Assembly (NCBI RefSeq): GCF_018614195.1
Contig: NZ_JAGGOT010000073.1
Location: 1-64,000 of the forward strand
From: Streptomyces sp. ISL-43
Lineage (GTDB): Bacteria > Actinomycetota > Actinomycetes > Streptomycetales > Streptomycetaceae
Length of the DNA stretch: 64,000 nucleotides
Reading direction: 5' to 3'
The notes under the pieces were generated by a model that had not been told where the DNA came from, ran no database searches, and saw nothing but the letters and a program-made list of their open reading frames with translations. Made by a program: the position numbers and the translations under genes. Shown in pieces: positions 25,277-35,148 of this stretch. Each line of letters opens with the position of its first letter. Positions within the stretch are counted from its first letter, which is position 1.

Positions 25277-28200
25277 TCATCCGCGCGGCGGCACCTCGCG
25301 CGGCGGCAGCTTCGGCCGCCGCCGGTCCGGTACGTCCGTGTAGCCGGGCGGCACCGCCGCCGGGTCCTGTTCCAGCAGCTCCAGCGCCAGGATCACGGCG
25401 TCGTCCAGCTGCGCGTGCCGCCCCTCCGCCCAGTCGAGCGGGGTGCGCAGGATCGGCAGGTCGGGCTCCACGCCCTGGTTCTCCACGGACCAGCCGTACT
25501 CGGGGAACCACGCCGCGTTCATCGGAACCGTGATCACCGTGCCGTCGCCGAGGGTGTGCCGGCCGGTCATGCCCACCACCCCGCCCCAGGTGCGCTGGCC
25601 GACGACCGGGCCGAGCCCCAGCAGCTTGAAGGCCGCCGTGATCATGTCCCCGTCGGAGGAGGTCGCCTCGTCGGCCAGCGCCACGATCGGGCCCCGGGGC
25701 GCGTTGGAGGCGTAGGAGACCGGCTGCGCGCCCCGCGTCAGGTCCCAGCCGAGGATCGAGCGGGTCAGCTTCTCCACCACCAGCTCGCTGATGTGCCCGC
25801 CCGCGTTGCCGCGTACGTCCACGATCAGCGCGGGCTTCGACATCTCGGCCCGCAGGTCGCGGTTGAACTGCGCCCAGCCCGAGCCGCCCATGTCGGGGAT
25901 GTGCAGGTAGCCGCACTTGCCGCCGCTGACCTCCCGGACGACCGCGCGGCGCTTGGCCACCCAGTCCTGGTAGCGCAGCGGCCGCTCGTCGATCAGCGGC
26001 ACGATCGCGACCCGGCGCGCGTGGCCCTGGCCCTCCGCGGGCTCGAAGGTGAGCTCGACGGTGGTGCCGCCGGCCGCCGAGAGCAGCGGATACGGCCCGG
26101 TGACCGGGTCCACGGGCCGGCCGTCGACGTGGGTGAGGACCGCGCCCTCGCGGATGCCGGTGCCCGCGAGCGGGGAGCGGGCCTTGGAGTCGGAGGACTC
26201 GCCGGGCAGGATCCGGCCGATGACCCAGGCGCTGTCGCGGGGGAAGAGGTTGGCGCCGAGCAGGCCGATGGCCCGCTGGTAGTGCGGGGGGCCCTCGTTG
26301 CGGCGGGCGGGGGAGACGTAGGCGTGCGAGGTGCCGAGCTCGCCCAGGACCTCGCGCATCAGGTCGGCGAACTCGTCGGGGGAGGCGACCCGTTCGACCA
26401 GGGAGCGGTACTGGCGCAGCACCCCGTCCCAGTCGATGCCGCACATCTCGGGCTCCCAGAAGTACGCGCGGATGAGCCGCCCGGCCTCCTCGAAGGCCTG
26501 GCGCCACTCGGCCGCCGGGTCCACCTCGTGCAGGATGCGCCGCAGGTCCAGGTAGACGGTGGAGTCGCTGTCCCCCGACTCGGTCGCCGGGACCGCGCGC
26601 AGATCGCCGTCCTCGTTGACCACGAGCCGGGTGCCGTCGCCGCTGACCGCGAACCAGTCCAGCCCGGACGCCAGCTCCGTCTTGCGGGCCTTCGTGAGGT
26701 CGAAGTACTCCAGCGTCGGCTTGCCGCTGACGTCGGCCGGGTTGGCGAAGGTCTCGCCGAGCGCGCCCGAGATCGGCCAGCGCAGCCACACCAGGCCGCC
26801 GCCGCTCACCGGGTACAGGGCCGAGTACTTGGAGGCCGACACCGGGAAGGGGGTCACCCGGCTCTCCAGCCCCTCCACCTCGACCATGACCGCGCCGTCC
26901 CCCGACTCCGAGTCCCCCTCGACCGGGTCGAGCCCGCCCGCCGCCGGGCGGCCGTGGGGGGAGAAGGCGAAGGGAGAGGGGGTCGCCGAGGAGAGCGGCA
27001 CCAGGTACGGGCGGCAGCCCAGCGGGAAGGACAGGTCGCCGGTGTGCACGTCGTAGACCGGGTCGAAACCGCGCCACGACAGGAAGGCCAGGTAGCGCCC
27101 GTCCCGGGTGAAGACCGGATTCTCGTCCTCGAAGCGGCCGTTGGTGACGTCCACGATCGTGTGCGCGCCGGGCCCGGAGATCCGGGCCATCTTGATCTGG
27201 CGCAGCGAGCGCCCGATGCCCGGGTGCGACCAGGTCAGCCAGCAGCCGTCCGGGGAGAAGGCCAGGTCGGTGACGGGACCGTTGTCGGACCGGATCAGCT
27301 CGCTCGCCTCCCCGTTGGACTCCTCGGTCGCGTCGATGAGCAGCAGCCGCCCGTCGTTGGAGGCGATCGCGAGCCGCTCCCCGTCCGGATCGGAGAGCAG
27401 CTCCAGTACGCGGCCCACCCCGCCCGAGGCGAGGCGGCGCGGCTCGCGGTCCCCCGAGGCCCGGGGCAGGTAGGCGATCTCGATCGCGTCCTCGCCCTCC
27501 GCGTCCGTCACGTACGCCACCTGCCCGCCGCTGCCGAGCATCTCGGGCAGGCGCACCCGTACGCCCGGGGTGTCGGCGATGGTGCGGGCCGGGCCGTCGC
27601 GGTGCGTGAGCCAGTACAGGCTGCCGCGCACGACGACGGCGCTGGCCCGCCCGGTGGCGTCGACGGAGAGCGAGTCGACGTGGCTGGCGGCCGGGACCTG
27701 GTAGCTGCGGCGCCCCGCGCGGGGCCCGCCGAGGCGGACCTCCAGCTTGCGCGGGGAGGCGTCCGGCGCCAGCGAGTCGACGAGCCAGATGTCGCCGGCG
27801 CACTGGTAGACGACGCGGCGGCCGTCGCTGGAGGCGTGCCGGGCGTAGAACTCCGCGTGGTCGGTGTGCCGGCGCAGGTCCGTGCCGTCGGGCAGGCAGG
27901 AGTAGAGGTTGCCGATGCCCTCGTGGTCGGAGAGGAAGGCGATCCGGCCGTCCACGAACATCGGGGAGTCCAGGTGCCCCTCGATGCCCTCCAGCAGCCG
28001 CTCGCCGTGCAGCCACAGCCGGCCGGTGGCGCCGCCGCGGTAGCGCTTCCACGCGGCGGGCTCGTGCGGGGGCTTGCCGGTGAGCAGCAGGGAGCGCCGC
28101 TCGCCCCCCTCCTCGGCGTGCATCTGGATGTCGGAGACCGGCCCCCAGGGCAGGCGCCCGCCGGGGCTGCCGTCGGTGGGGAGGCTGTAGGCCCAGGCGA

Positions 28201-28573
28201 AGTAGGAGAAGGGCTGCCCGTGCGAGGAGACGGCCAGGATGTCGCTGCGGCCGTCCTCGTCGGGCGGGGTCCAGCCGCAGACCCGGGTGTCGGTGGAGCC
28301 CCAGTAGCTGAGGCGGCGGGCCGGGCCGCCCGACACGGGGGCGAGGTGGATCTCGGGGTCGAGGCTGCGCCAGGTGGTGAAGGCGATGTGCTTGCCGTCG
28401 GGGGAGAAGCGGGGGTGGCCGACCCGGGTGCGGTCGACGGTGATCCGCCAGGCACGGCCCGCCGGCTCTCCGGGCGGAACCAGGGGTGCGACCCAGAGGT
28501 CGTCCTCGGTGGCGAAGCACAGCACATCGTCGTGGAGATGGGGGAACCGGAGGTACGCCGCGTCGTGACTCAC
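25277..28573 (-). CDS. Tricorn protease homolog (peptidase S41)
   Basis: 1098 residues, close to the usual tricorn length. The N-terminal half is a beta-propeller region with WD-like strands (YLRFPHLHDDVLCFATEDDLWV, FSPDGKHIAFTTWRS). The C-terminal half has the C1 domain with ELGTSHAYV (catalytic His), a PDZ domain (AGTGIREGAVLTHVDGRPVDP), and the S41 core VRGNAGGHISELVVEKL and DEATSSDGDMITAAFK (catalytic Ser before Asp-Gly-Asp). Tricorn degrades peptides released by the proteasome in the cytosol. The GTG at 28573 begins the family N-terminus VSHDAAYLRFP. It is divergent from the TetR-MMPL operon. Confidence 0.9.
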   Translation of the reverse strand: MSHDAAYLRFPHLHDDVLCFATEDDLWVAPLVPPGEPAGRAWRITVDRTRVGHPRFSPDGKHIAFTTWRSLDPEIHLAPVSGGPARRLSYWGSTDTRVCGWTPPDEDGRSDILAVSSHGQPFSYFAWAYSLPTDGSPGGRLPWGPVSDIQMHAEEGGERRSLLLTGKPPHEPAAWKRYRGGATGRLWLHGERLLEGIEGHLDSPMFVDGRIAFLSDHEGIGNLYSCLPDGTDLRRHTDHAEFYARHASSDGRRVVYQCAGDIWLVDSLAPDASPRKLEVRLGGPRAGRRSYQVPAASHVDSLSVDATGRASAVVVRGSLYWLTHRDGPARTIADTPGVRVRLPEMLGSGGQVAYVTDAEGEDAIEIAYLPRASGDREPRRLASGGVGRVLELLSDPDGERLAIASNDGRLLLIDATEESNGEASELIRSDNGPVTDLAFSPDGCWLTWSHPGIGRSLRQIKMARISGPGAHTIVDVTNGRFEDENPVFTRDGRYLAFLSWRGFDPVYDVHTGDLSFPLGCRPYLVPLSSATPSPFAFSPHGRPAAGGLDPVEGDSESGDGAVMVEVEGLESRVTPFPVSASKYSALYPVSGGGLVWLRWPISGALGETFANPADVSGKPTLEYFDLTKARKTELASGLDWFAVSGDGTRLVVNEDGDLRAVPATESGDSDSTVYLDLRRILHEVDPAAEWRQAFEEAGRLIRAYFWEPEMCGIDWDGVLRQYRSLVERVASPDEFADLMREVLGELGTSHAYVSPARRNEGPPHYQRAIGLLGANLFPRDSAWVIGRILPGESSDSKARSPLAGTGIREGAVLTHVDGRPVDPVTGPYPLLSAAGGTTVELTFEPAEGQGHARRVAIVPLIDERPLRYQDWVAKRRAVVREVSGGKCGYLHIPDMGGSGWAQFNRDLRAEMSKPALIVDVRGNAGGHISELVVEKLTRSILGWDLTRGAQPVSYASNAPRGPIVALADEATSSDGDMITAAFKLLGLGPVVGQRTWGGVVGMTGRHTLGDGTVITVPMNAAWFPEYGWSVENQGVEPDLPILRTPLDWAEGRHAQLDDAVILALELLEQDPAAVPPGYTDVPDRRRPKLPPREVPPRG

Positions 28574-28685
28574 CCCCCAATGCTTTCCGCGCGGAGGGGG
28601 GCTGGCAACTCGTACAGATGATCCATGGGCGTGTCGGCGGGGGCGCTTCGAAGCGTTCACCGGGTGACCGACACCACTCGCCGAT

Positions 28686-28750
28686 CGAAACGGAACGGTT
28701 TCGTTTCGCTTGACACGGGGGTATGGTCGATCCGTACGAAACAGTTTCGT
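28686..28750. promoter_or_regulatory. Paired TetR-type operators overlapping the TetR promoter
   Basis: Two related inverted repeats: CGAAAC-N6-GTTTCG at 28686-28703, and a perfect 15-bp palindrome ACGAAAC-A-GTTTCGT at 28736-28750. A TTGACA hexamer at 28710-28715 lies between them, so a bound dimer would block the promoter of the TetR-MMPL operon. Autoregulation by the adjacent TetR is inferred. Confidence 0.7.
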
Positions 28751-28782
28751 TCGGATGGGTGAGACCGGGAGGAGACGCCGAG

Positions 28783-29373
28783 ATGGTCGAAGAGGTCATG
28801 TCGCGCCGCAGCCGGATCACCCCCGAGCGGGAAGCCGAACTCCACGGGGCGGTCCTCGACCTCCTGCGCGAAGTCGGCTACGAGGCGCTGACCATGGACG
28901 CGGTCGCCGCCCGTACGAAGTCCAGCAAGGCGACCCTCTACCGCCAGTGGGGGAGCAAGCCCGAGCTGGTGGCCAAGGCCCTGCGGTGCACCCAGCCGGT
29001 CTCCCTCCGGGAGATCGACACAGGCAGCCTGCGCGGGGACTTCGCGGTCATGATCGAGAACTCCGACGACGCCCAGATGGCGAAGGACACCGCGCTCATG
29101 CGGGGCCTGACCCATGCGGTCCACGAGAGCCCGGAGCTCCACAAGGCGCTGCGGGACCTGCTGGTCGACCCGGAGATCACCGGTCTGCAGGCGATGCTGC
29201 AGCGGGCGGTGGACCGAGGCGAGATCGCTCCGGACTGTCCGGCCCTGGCCTTCGTGCCGCACGTCCTCATCGGGACGTTCATCGCGCTCCCGCTGATCGA
29301 GGACCGGTCCGTCGACCGGCGTTTCCTCGGCGACTTCATCGATGCCGTGGTTCTCCCCGCCCTCGGCGTCTGA
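28783..29373 (+). CDS. TetR family transcriptional regulator
   Basis: 196 residues. N-terminal helix-turn-helix (LHGAVLDLLREVGYEALTMDAVAARTKSSKATLYRQWGSKPELVAKAL), then an all-helical ligand domain ending in a TetR_C-type segment (FIDAVVLPALGV). The ATG at 28783 was chosen because GGAGGAG lies 8 nt upstream; an upstream ATG would fall inside the operator region. It precedes the MMPL gene by 150 bp and probably represses it and itself. Confidence 0.87.
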   Translation: MVEEVMSRRSRITPEREAELHGAVLDLLREVGYEALTMDAVAARTKSSKATLYRQWGSKPELVAKALRCTQPVSLREIDTGSLRGDFAVMIENSDDAQMAKDTALMRGLTHAVHESPELHKALRDLLVDPEITGLQAMLQRAVDRGEIAPDCPALAFVPHVLIGTFIALPLIEDRSVDRRFLGDFIDAVVLPALGV

Positions 29374-29523
29374 CTCCCCACGTCCCCGCAGTTCCCGCAC
29401 GTTCCGCCACGGCGTCCCCGCGCCAGAGCTCGATTCCTGCTGCTCCTGACACGCCGCTCTCGTCGTCGGACCGGCATTCCATGCCCTGATCCATCCCACG
29501 ACCCGAACGGGAGAACCACCGAC

Positions 29524-31740
29524 GTGGCCACCTTCCTTTACCGACTCGGCAGGGGTGCCTTCCGGCGCCGTCGATTCGTCGCCCTCGTCTGGGTGGCGCT
29601 GCTGTTCCTCGCCGGCTTCGGCGCGGCTTCGGCGTCCGCACCCACCTCAGGCTCGTTCTCCATACCCGGCACGGAGGCCCAGAAGGCCTTCGACCTGCTC
29701 GACCAGCGCTTCCCGGGGATGGCCGCCGACGGCGCCACCGCCCGCATCGTGATCAAGGCCCCGGCCGGCGAGAAGGTCGACTCCGCGGCCGTCAAGCCGC
29801 AGGTCGAGAAGATCGTCACCGAGCTGAAGGACGGCCCGGGCAGGGACCAGATCTCCTCGGTCGCCAACCCCTACGAGGCGCAGGCCGTGAGCCAGGACGG
29901 CTCCACCGCCTACATCAGCGTCAAGTACAAGGTCAGCGGCATGGAGCTGACGGATCCGACCCGCGAGGCCCTCAAGGAGGCCGGCACCGAGGCCAAGGCC
30001 TCCGGCCTGAACGTCCAGATCGGCGGCGACGCCCTGATGGCGGCCCCCGAGACCGGCTCCGGCGAGATCATCGGCATCTCCATCGCCGCGGTCGTCCTCG
30101 TCATCACCTTCGGTTCGCTGATCGCCGCCGGACTGCCGCTGCTGACCGCGCTGATCGGCGTCGGCATCGGCGTCTCCTCGATCACCGCGCTCGCCAACGT
30201 GCTGGACCTCGGCTCCACCACCTCCACCCTCGCGATGATGATCGGCCTCGCGGTCGGCATCGACTACGCGCTCTTCATCGTCTCCCGCTACCGCTCGGAG
30301 CTCGCCGAGGGCCGCGAGCGCGAGGAGGCCGCGGGCCGGGCCGCCGGAACCGCCGGCTCCGCCGTCGTCTTCGCCGGTCTGACCGTGGTCATCGCCCTCG
30401 TGGGCCTGGCCGTCGTCAACATCCCGATGCTCACCAAGATGGGCGTCGCCGCCGCCGGCACCGTGGTCATCGCCGTCCTCGTCGCCCTGACGCTGGTCCC
30501 CGCGATCCTCGGGTTCGCGGGCAAGAAGGTGCTGCCCGCCGGTACGAAGTCCAAGCTGTTCGGCAAGGGCAAGCCGGTCGCCGAGGGCGCCGAGCCCAAG
30601 GCCAACGGCGGCACCCGCTGGGCCCGCTTCATCCTGCGCCGCCCGGTCATGGTGCTGCTGGTCGCGGTCGTCGGCCTCGGTGCCGTCGCGATCCCGGCGA
30701 GCAAGCTGGAGATGGGCCTGCCGGACGACGGCTCCCAGCCGGTGTCCACCTCGCAGCGCCAGGCGTACGACCTGCTGTCCGAGGGCTTCGGTCCCGGCTT
30801 CAACGGCCCGCTGATGGTCGTCGTGGACGGCGACAAGGCGCTCGCCGACCAGACGGTCGAGCGGATCAAGGGCCTGGAGGGCGTGGTCGCGGTCACCCCG
30901 CCGACGCTCAACAAGGAGGGCGACGCCGGAGTCATCACGGTCATCCCGAAGGACCGCCCGTCCTCCGAGCAGACCGAGGGCCTGGTCCACGAGATCCGCG
31001 AGGGCAGCGGAGACGACGTCCTCGTCACCGGCGCCACCGCGATGAACATCGACTTCTCGCAGAAGATGAACGACGCGCTGCTGCCCTACCTGGCCCTCGT
31101 CGTCGGCCTCGCCTTCCTGCTCCTGATGCTCGTCTTCCGCTCGATCCTGGTCCCGCTCAAGGCGGCCCTCGGCTTCCTGCTCTCGGTGGTCGCCGCCCTC
31201 GGCGCCGTCGTCGCGGTCTTCCAGTGGGGCTGGCTCGGCTCGCTCTTCGGGGTGGAGCAGACCGGCCCGATCATGTCGATGATGCCGATCTTCATGGTGG
31301 GCGTCGTCTTCGGTCTGGCCATGGACTACGAGGTCTTCCTGGTCACCCGCATGCGTGAGGCGTACGTCCACGGCGAGCGGCCCGGCCAGGCCGTCGTGAC
31401 CGGCTTCCAGTACAGCGCCCGGGTGGTCGTGGCCGCGGCCGTCATCATGATCGCTGTGTTCTCGGGCTTCATGGGGGCCACCGAGCAGATGGTCAAGATG
31501 ATCGGCTTCGGCCTGGCCATCGCCGTCTTCTTCGACGCCTTCGTCGTCCGGATGACCATCGTCCCGGCCGTGCTCGCACTGCTCGGTCACAAGGCCTGGT
31601 GGCTGCCGAAGTGGCTGGACCGGATCCTGCCGAACGTGGACGTGGAGGGCGAGAGCCTGCGCAAGCACCTCGGCGAGTCCGTGGACGGCTCGGGCGGCTC
31701 CGACGGTCCGGACAAGGACCGCGAGCTGGTCAAGGTCTGA
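29524..31740 (+). CDS. MMPL/RND family transporter
   Basis: 738 residues with two repeated halves, each one helix, an extracytoplasmic domain and five to six helices. The first helix (RFVALVWVALLFLAGFGAA) is followed by SGSFSIPGTEAQKAFDLLDQRFPG. The proton-relay segments GLAVGIDYALFIVSRYRSEL and GVVFGLAMDYEVFLVTRMREAY are intact. The family exports lipids, antibiotics or other hydrophobic compounds. GTG start with GGGAGAA upstream. Control by the adjacent TetR is likely. Confidence 0.88.
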   Translation: MATFLYRLGRGAFRRRRFVALVWVALLFLAGFGAASASAPTSGSFSIPGTEAQKAFDLLDQRFPGMAADGATARIVIKAPAGEKVDSAAVKPQVEKIVTELKDGPGRDQISSVANPYEAQAVSQDGSTAYISVKYKVSGMELTDPTREALKEAGTEAKASGLNVQIGGDALMAAPETGSGEIIGISIAAVVLVITFGSLIAAGLPLLTALIGVGIGVSSITALANVLDLGSTTSTLAMMIGLAVGIDYALFIVSRYRSELAEGREREEAAGRAAGTAGSAVVFAGLTVVIALVGLAVVNIPMLTKMGVAAAGTVVIAVLVALTLVPAILGFAGKKVLPAGTKSKLFGKGKPVAEGAEPKANGGTRWARFILRRPVMVLLVAVVGLGAVAIPASKLEMGLPDDGSQPVSTSQRQAYDLLSEGFGPGFNGPLMVVVDGDKALADQTVERIKGLEGVVAVTPPTLNKEGDAGVITVIPKDRPSSEQTEGLVHEIREGSGDDVLVTGATAMNIDFSQKMNDALLPYLALVVGLAFLLLMLVFRSILVPLKAALGFLLSVVAALGAVVAVFQWGWLGSLFGVEQTGPIMSMMPIFMVGVVFGLAMDYEVFLVTRMREAYVHGERPGQAVVTGFQYSARVVVAAAVIMIAVFSGFMGATEQMVKMIGFGLAIAVFFDAFVVRMTIVPAVLALLGHKAWWLPKWLDRILPNVDVEGESLRKHLGESVDGSGGSDGPDKDRELVKV

Positions 31741-31768
31741 CGCCTGACGCCTGACGCCTGACGCCTGA
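31741..31768 (+). repeat. Four tandem copies of a 7-mer
   Basis: CGCCTGA is repeated four times directly after the MMPL stop. A simple tandem repeat outside coding sequence, likely slippage-prone. Confidence 0.9.
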
Positions 31769-31810
31769 CGTCCGGCGTCCTGGGGTCCGACCCGACCCGC
31801 CCCGCACGAA

Positions 31811-31847
31811 GGACCGGCCCCGCACCTCATCGGTGCGGGGTCGGTCC
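31811..31847. terminator. Bidirectional terminator between MMPL gene and ssgE
   Basis: A 16-bp stem, GGACCGGCCCCGCACC against GGTGCGGGGTCGGTCC with one G-T pair, and loop TCATC, between convergent genes. Confidence 0.8.
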
Positions 31848-31875
31848 CGTTTCGACGGGCGGGGCGGGGCTGGGC

Positions 31876-32310
31876 CTAACGGGTGGGGGCAGGCGAGGGC
31901 GCGTACGTCCGGCGCAGGAAGCGGCGCAGCGCGGCGATGTCGAACTGGACCACCGCGACGCCCTCGGGGGAGTGGAACTCGACGACGGCCTGGACGCGTC
32001 CGCAGGGCCAGACGCGTACGTCGCCCGTCCCGGTCGGGGCCTGGAGGCCGGCCTCCAGGAGGGCGCGGGGGAAGACCCACTCGTTGTCCGTGCCCTCGGG
32101 GGAGAGGTCGGCCGGGAAGACGATCCGGACGGCGAGGGGCTCGGCGGGGACGAAGCGCAGGGCGACCGGGATGGCCCGGTAGAGAGGATCGTCGGTGATC
32201 ACGCGGGCGCGCACCCGCTCCTCGACGACGGGCGCGGGCGGCGTGGCGGTCGCCGTGCCGGAGGCCCTGGCGGTCGGGCTCGCGGATGGATTCTCGGAGG
32301 TGGCTGACAT
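31876..32310 (-). CDS. ssgE: SsgA-family sporulation/cell division regulator (SsgE-like)
   Basis: 144 residues. The SsgA-like core has VALRFVPAEPLAVRIVFPAD, EWVFPRALLEAGLQAPTGTGDVRVWPC and FHSPEGVAVVQFDIAALRRFLRRTYA, as in SsgA-like proteins of sporulating actinomycetes. The first 30 residues are a variable Ser/Thr/Ala/Pro tail. These proteins guide peptidoglycan machinery and spore maturation. The ssgE name rests on neighbours (PBP, Co/Ni transporter, pmt) remembered around S. coelicolor ssgE. ATG 32310 chosen because AGGAG lies 8 nt upstream. Confidence 0.75.
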   Translation of the reverse strand: MSATSENPSASPTARASGTATATPPAPVVEERVRARVITDDPLYRAIPVALRFVPAEPLAVRIVFPADLSPEGTDNEWVFPRALLEAGLQAPTGTGDVRVWPCGRVQAVVEFHSPEGVAVVQFDIAALRRFLRRTYAPSPAPTR

Positions 32311-32408
32311 CGACAAGACTCCTCAAATCGGAACATTTACGTCCGCATTGCCCCCAGCCTCGCACATTCCCACGAATCCGCACGGACCTACTTGTGACGG
32401 AAGCGCTC

Positions 32409-32425
32409 TTGCCAACCATTTGCAA
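32409..32425. promoter_or_regulatory. Nur-like nickel operator before the Co/Ni transporter
   Basis: TTGCCA-ACCAT-TTGCAA matches 11 of 12 fixed positions of the Nur box TTGCAA-N5-TTGCAA known from Streptomyces. It lies 69 bp upstream of the cbiM-type start, overlapping the likely promoter. An inverted TTGAAC/GTTCAA pair (32439-32444 and 32462-32467) lies just downstream. Confidence 0.6.
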
Positions 32426-32493
32426 TTGGGCACTACTCTTGAACGGTTAAAGATTTTGACGGTTCAACGGACCGCAGGAAGCGGAGCAAAACC

Positions 32494-33555
32494 ATGCATG
32501 TGCCCGACGGCTTCATCGATGCCCCCGTCTCCATCGCCGCAGGTGTCGCCGCCGCCGGAGCCGTGGCGGTCAGCCTCCGAGGTGCCCGCCGGGAGCTCGA
32601 CGAGCGCACCGCGCCGCTCGCCGGCCTCGTGGCCGCCTTCATCTTCGCCGTCCAGATGTTGAACTTCCCCGTCGCCGCCGGCACCAGCGGCCACCTGCTG
32701 GGCGGAGCACTCGCCGCGATCCTCGTCGGCCCCTATACGGGCGTGCTCTGCGTGTCCGTCGTCCTGCTCATGCAGGGCGTCCTCTTCGCCGACGGCGGCC
32801 TGACCGCGCTCGGCGTCAACGTCGTGAACATGGCCGTCGTCACCGTGGTCGTCGCCTACGCCGTCTTCCGCGGGCTGGTCAAGCTGCTGCCCGACAGCCG
32901 CCGCTCGGTGACCGTGGCCGCCTTCGCCGGAGCCCTGCTCTCGGTGCCGGCGGCCGCCGGCGCCTTCACGCTCCTCTACGCCCTCGGCGGCACCACCGAC
33001 GTACCGCTGGGCCAGGTCTTCGGCGCCATGGTCGGCGTCCACGTCCTCATCGGCCTCGGCGAGGCCGCCATCACCGCCGCCACCGTTGGCGCCGTGATCG
33101 CCGTACGCCCCGACCTCGTCCACGGCGCCCGCGGCCTGTCCGCCCCGCTGAAGCTGCGCGTCGGCGGCGAACTCGTCGACGCCCCGGCCGCACCGACCGC
33201 CGCCCCCGTCGGCCTCGCCGCCCGCTCCACGAAGCCCGTGTGGATCACCGGTCTGGTCGCCGCCCTGGCCCTCGCCGGCTTCGTCTCCTTCTACGCCTCC
33301 GCCAGCCCCGACGGCCTGGAGAAGGTCGCCGCCGACAAGGGCATCGACCAGAAGGTCACCGAGCACGCCAACGCCGACTCCCCGCTCGCCGACTACAGCG
33401 TCAAGGACGTCTCCGACGCCCGCCTCTCCGGCGGCCTCGCCGGTGTCATCGGCGTCGGCGCGACCGTCGCCGTCGGCACCGGCGTCTTCTGGACCGTCCG
33501 CCGCCGCCGCAACGCCGACCTCACGGCCGCCTCCACGGCCGTGCCGGCCGCCTGA
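32494..33555 (+). CDS. cbiM: Energy-coupling factor Co/Ni transporter S component, CbiM-CbiN fusion
   Basis: 353 residues. Starts MHVPDGFIDAPV, where the N-terminal Met-His binds the metal in CbiM/NikM. About seven helices carry MLNFPVAAGTSGHLLGGALAAILVGPY and LFADGGLTALGVNVVNMA. From about residue 250 a CbiN/PDGLE-like part follows (SASPDGLEKVAADKG, then a terminal helix), so both membrane subunits are fused. GGAG lies 7 nt before the ATG. First gene of cbiM-cbiQ-cbiO; a Nur-like box upstream suggests nickel repression. Cobalt versus nickel cannot be settled from sequence. Confidence 0.87.
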   Translation: MHVPDGFIDAPVSIAAGVAAAGAVAVSLRGARRELDERTAPLAGLVAAFIFAVQMLNFPVAAGTSGHLLGGALAAILVGPYTGVLCVSVVLLMQGVLFADGGLTALGVNVVNMAVVTVVVAYAVFRGLVKLLPDSRRSVTVAAFAGALLSVPAAAGAFTLLYALGGTTDVPLGQVFGAMVGVHVLIGLGEAAITAATVGAVIAVRPDLVHGARGLSAPLKLRVGGELVDAPAAPTAAPVGLAARSTKPVWITGLVAALALAGFVSFYASASPDGLEKVAADKGIDQKVTEHANADSPLADYSVKDVSDARLSGGLAGVIGVGATVAVGTGVFWTVRRRRNADLTAASTAVPAA

Positions 33556-33556
33556 C

Positions 33557-34314
33557 ATGGGCGCGGGCCACGCCCACAAGCTCTACCGGCACGGGCACTC
33601 GCCGGTCCACGACCTGCCGCCGCACTGCAAACTCGCCGCGACCTTCGCCTTCGTGGTGGTCGTCGTGTCCACACCGCGCGAGGCGGTGTGGACCTTCGCC
33701 CTCTACGCCGTCCTCGTCGCGGCGGCCGCGGCCGTGGCCCGGATCCCGGCCGGCTTCCTGCTGCGCCGGCTGCTGATCGAGGTGCCCTTCGTCGCCTTCG
33801 CCGTCCTGATGCCCTTCGTGGCACAGGGCGAGCGGGTCGACTTCCTCGGCATGTCGCTCAGCGTCTCCGGCCTCTGGGGCGCCTGGAACGTGCTGGCCAA
33901 GGGCACCCTCGGGGTGGCCGCGTCGGTGCTCCTGGCCTCCACCACCGAACTGCGGGCCCTGCTGCTGGGCCTGCAGCGGCTCAAGCTGCCACCGCTGCTC
34001 GTGCAGATCGCCTCCTTCATGATCCGCTACGGGGACGTGATCACCGACGAGCTGCGCCGGATGTCCATCGCCCGCCGTTCCCGCGGCTTCGAGGCCCGCG
34101 GCATCCGGCACTGGGGCGTCCTCGCCAAGACGGCCGGCGCCCTGTTCATCCGGTCCTACGAGCGCGGCGAGCGGGTCTACCTCGCGATGGTCAGCCGCGG
34201 CTACGCCGGCTCCATGCCGGTGATCGACGACGTCGCGGCCACCCGCGCCCAGTGGGCGTACGCGGCCGTACTCCCGGTGACGGCGCTCGCCGTCTGTCTG
34301 ATCGGATGGACCCT

Positions 34315-34318
<4 letters not shown>
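33557..34318 (+). CDS. cbiQ: ECF transporter transmembrane component CbiQ
   Basis: 253 residues. N-terminal GHAHKLYRHGHSPVHDLPPHCKL is typical of CbiQ in Co/Ni uptake. About five helices are followed by the coupling helices with RMSIARRSRGFEARG and SYERGERVYLAMVSRGY, which dock on the ATPase. ATG directly after the cbiM stop. Its own TGA overlaps the GTG of cbiO. Confidence 0.9.
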
Positions 34319-35082
<764 letters not shown>

Positions 35083-35148
35083 GCCCCGGTGCCGGTGGGA
35101 TGAGCACGGTCGTGGCATAAGCGCGGATCGCGGGTTGTTGCACCCCTC

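Noticed and set aside
29647..31830. Long minus-strand open frame opposite the MMPL gene
   Set aside because: It is rich in Asp, Gly, His and Arg with no domain, as expected for a reverse-complement shadow of a GC-rich gene. The plus-strand frame encodes a clear MMPL protein.
32317..32493. Cobalamin riboswitch before the Co/Ni transporter
   Set aside because: The space is short and lacks the conserved B12-box; the Nur-like inverted repeat explains the region better.
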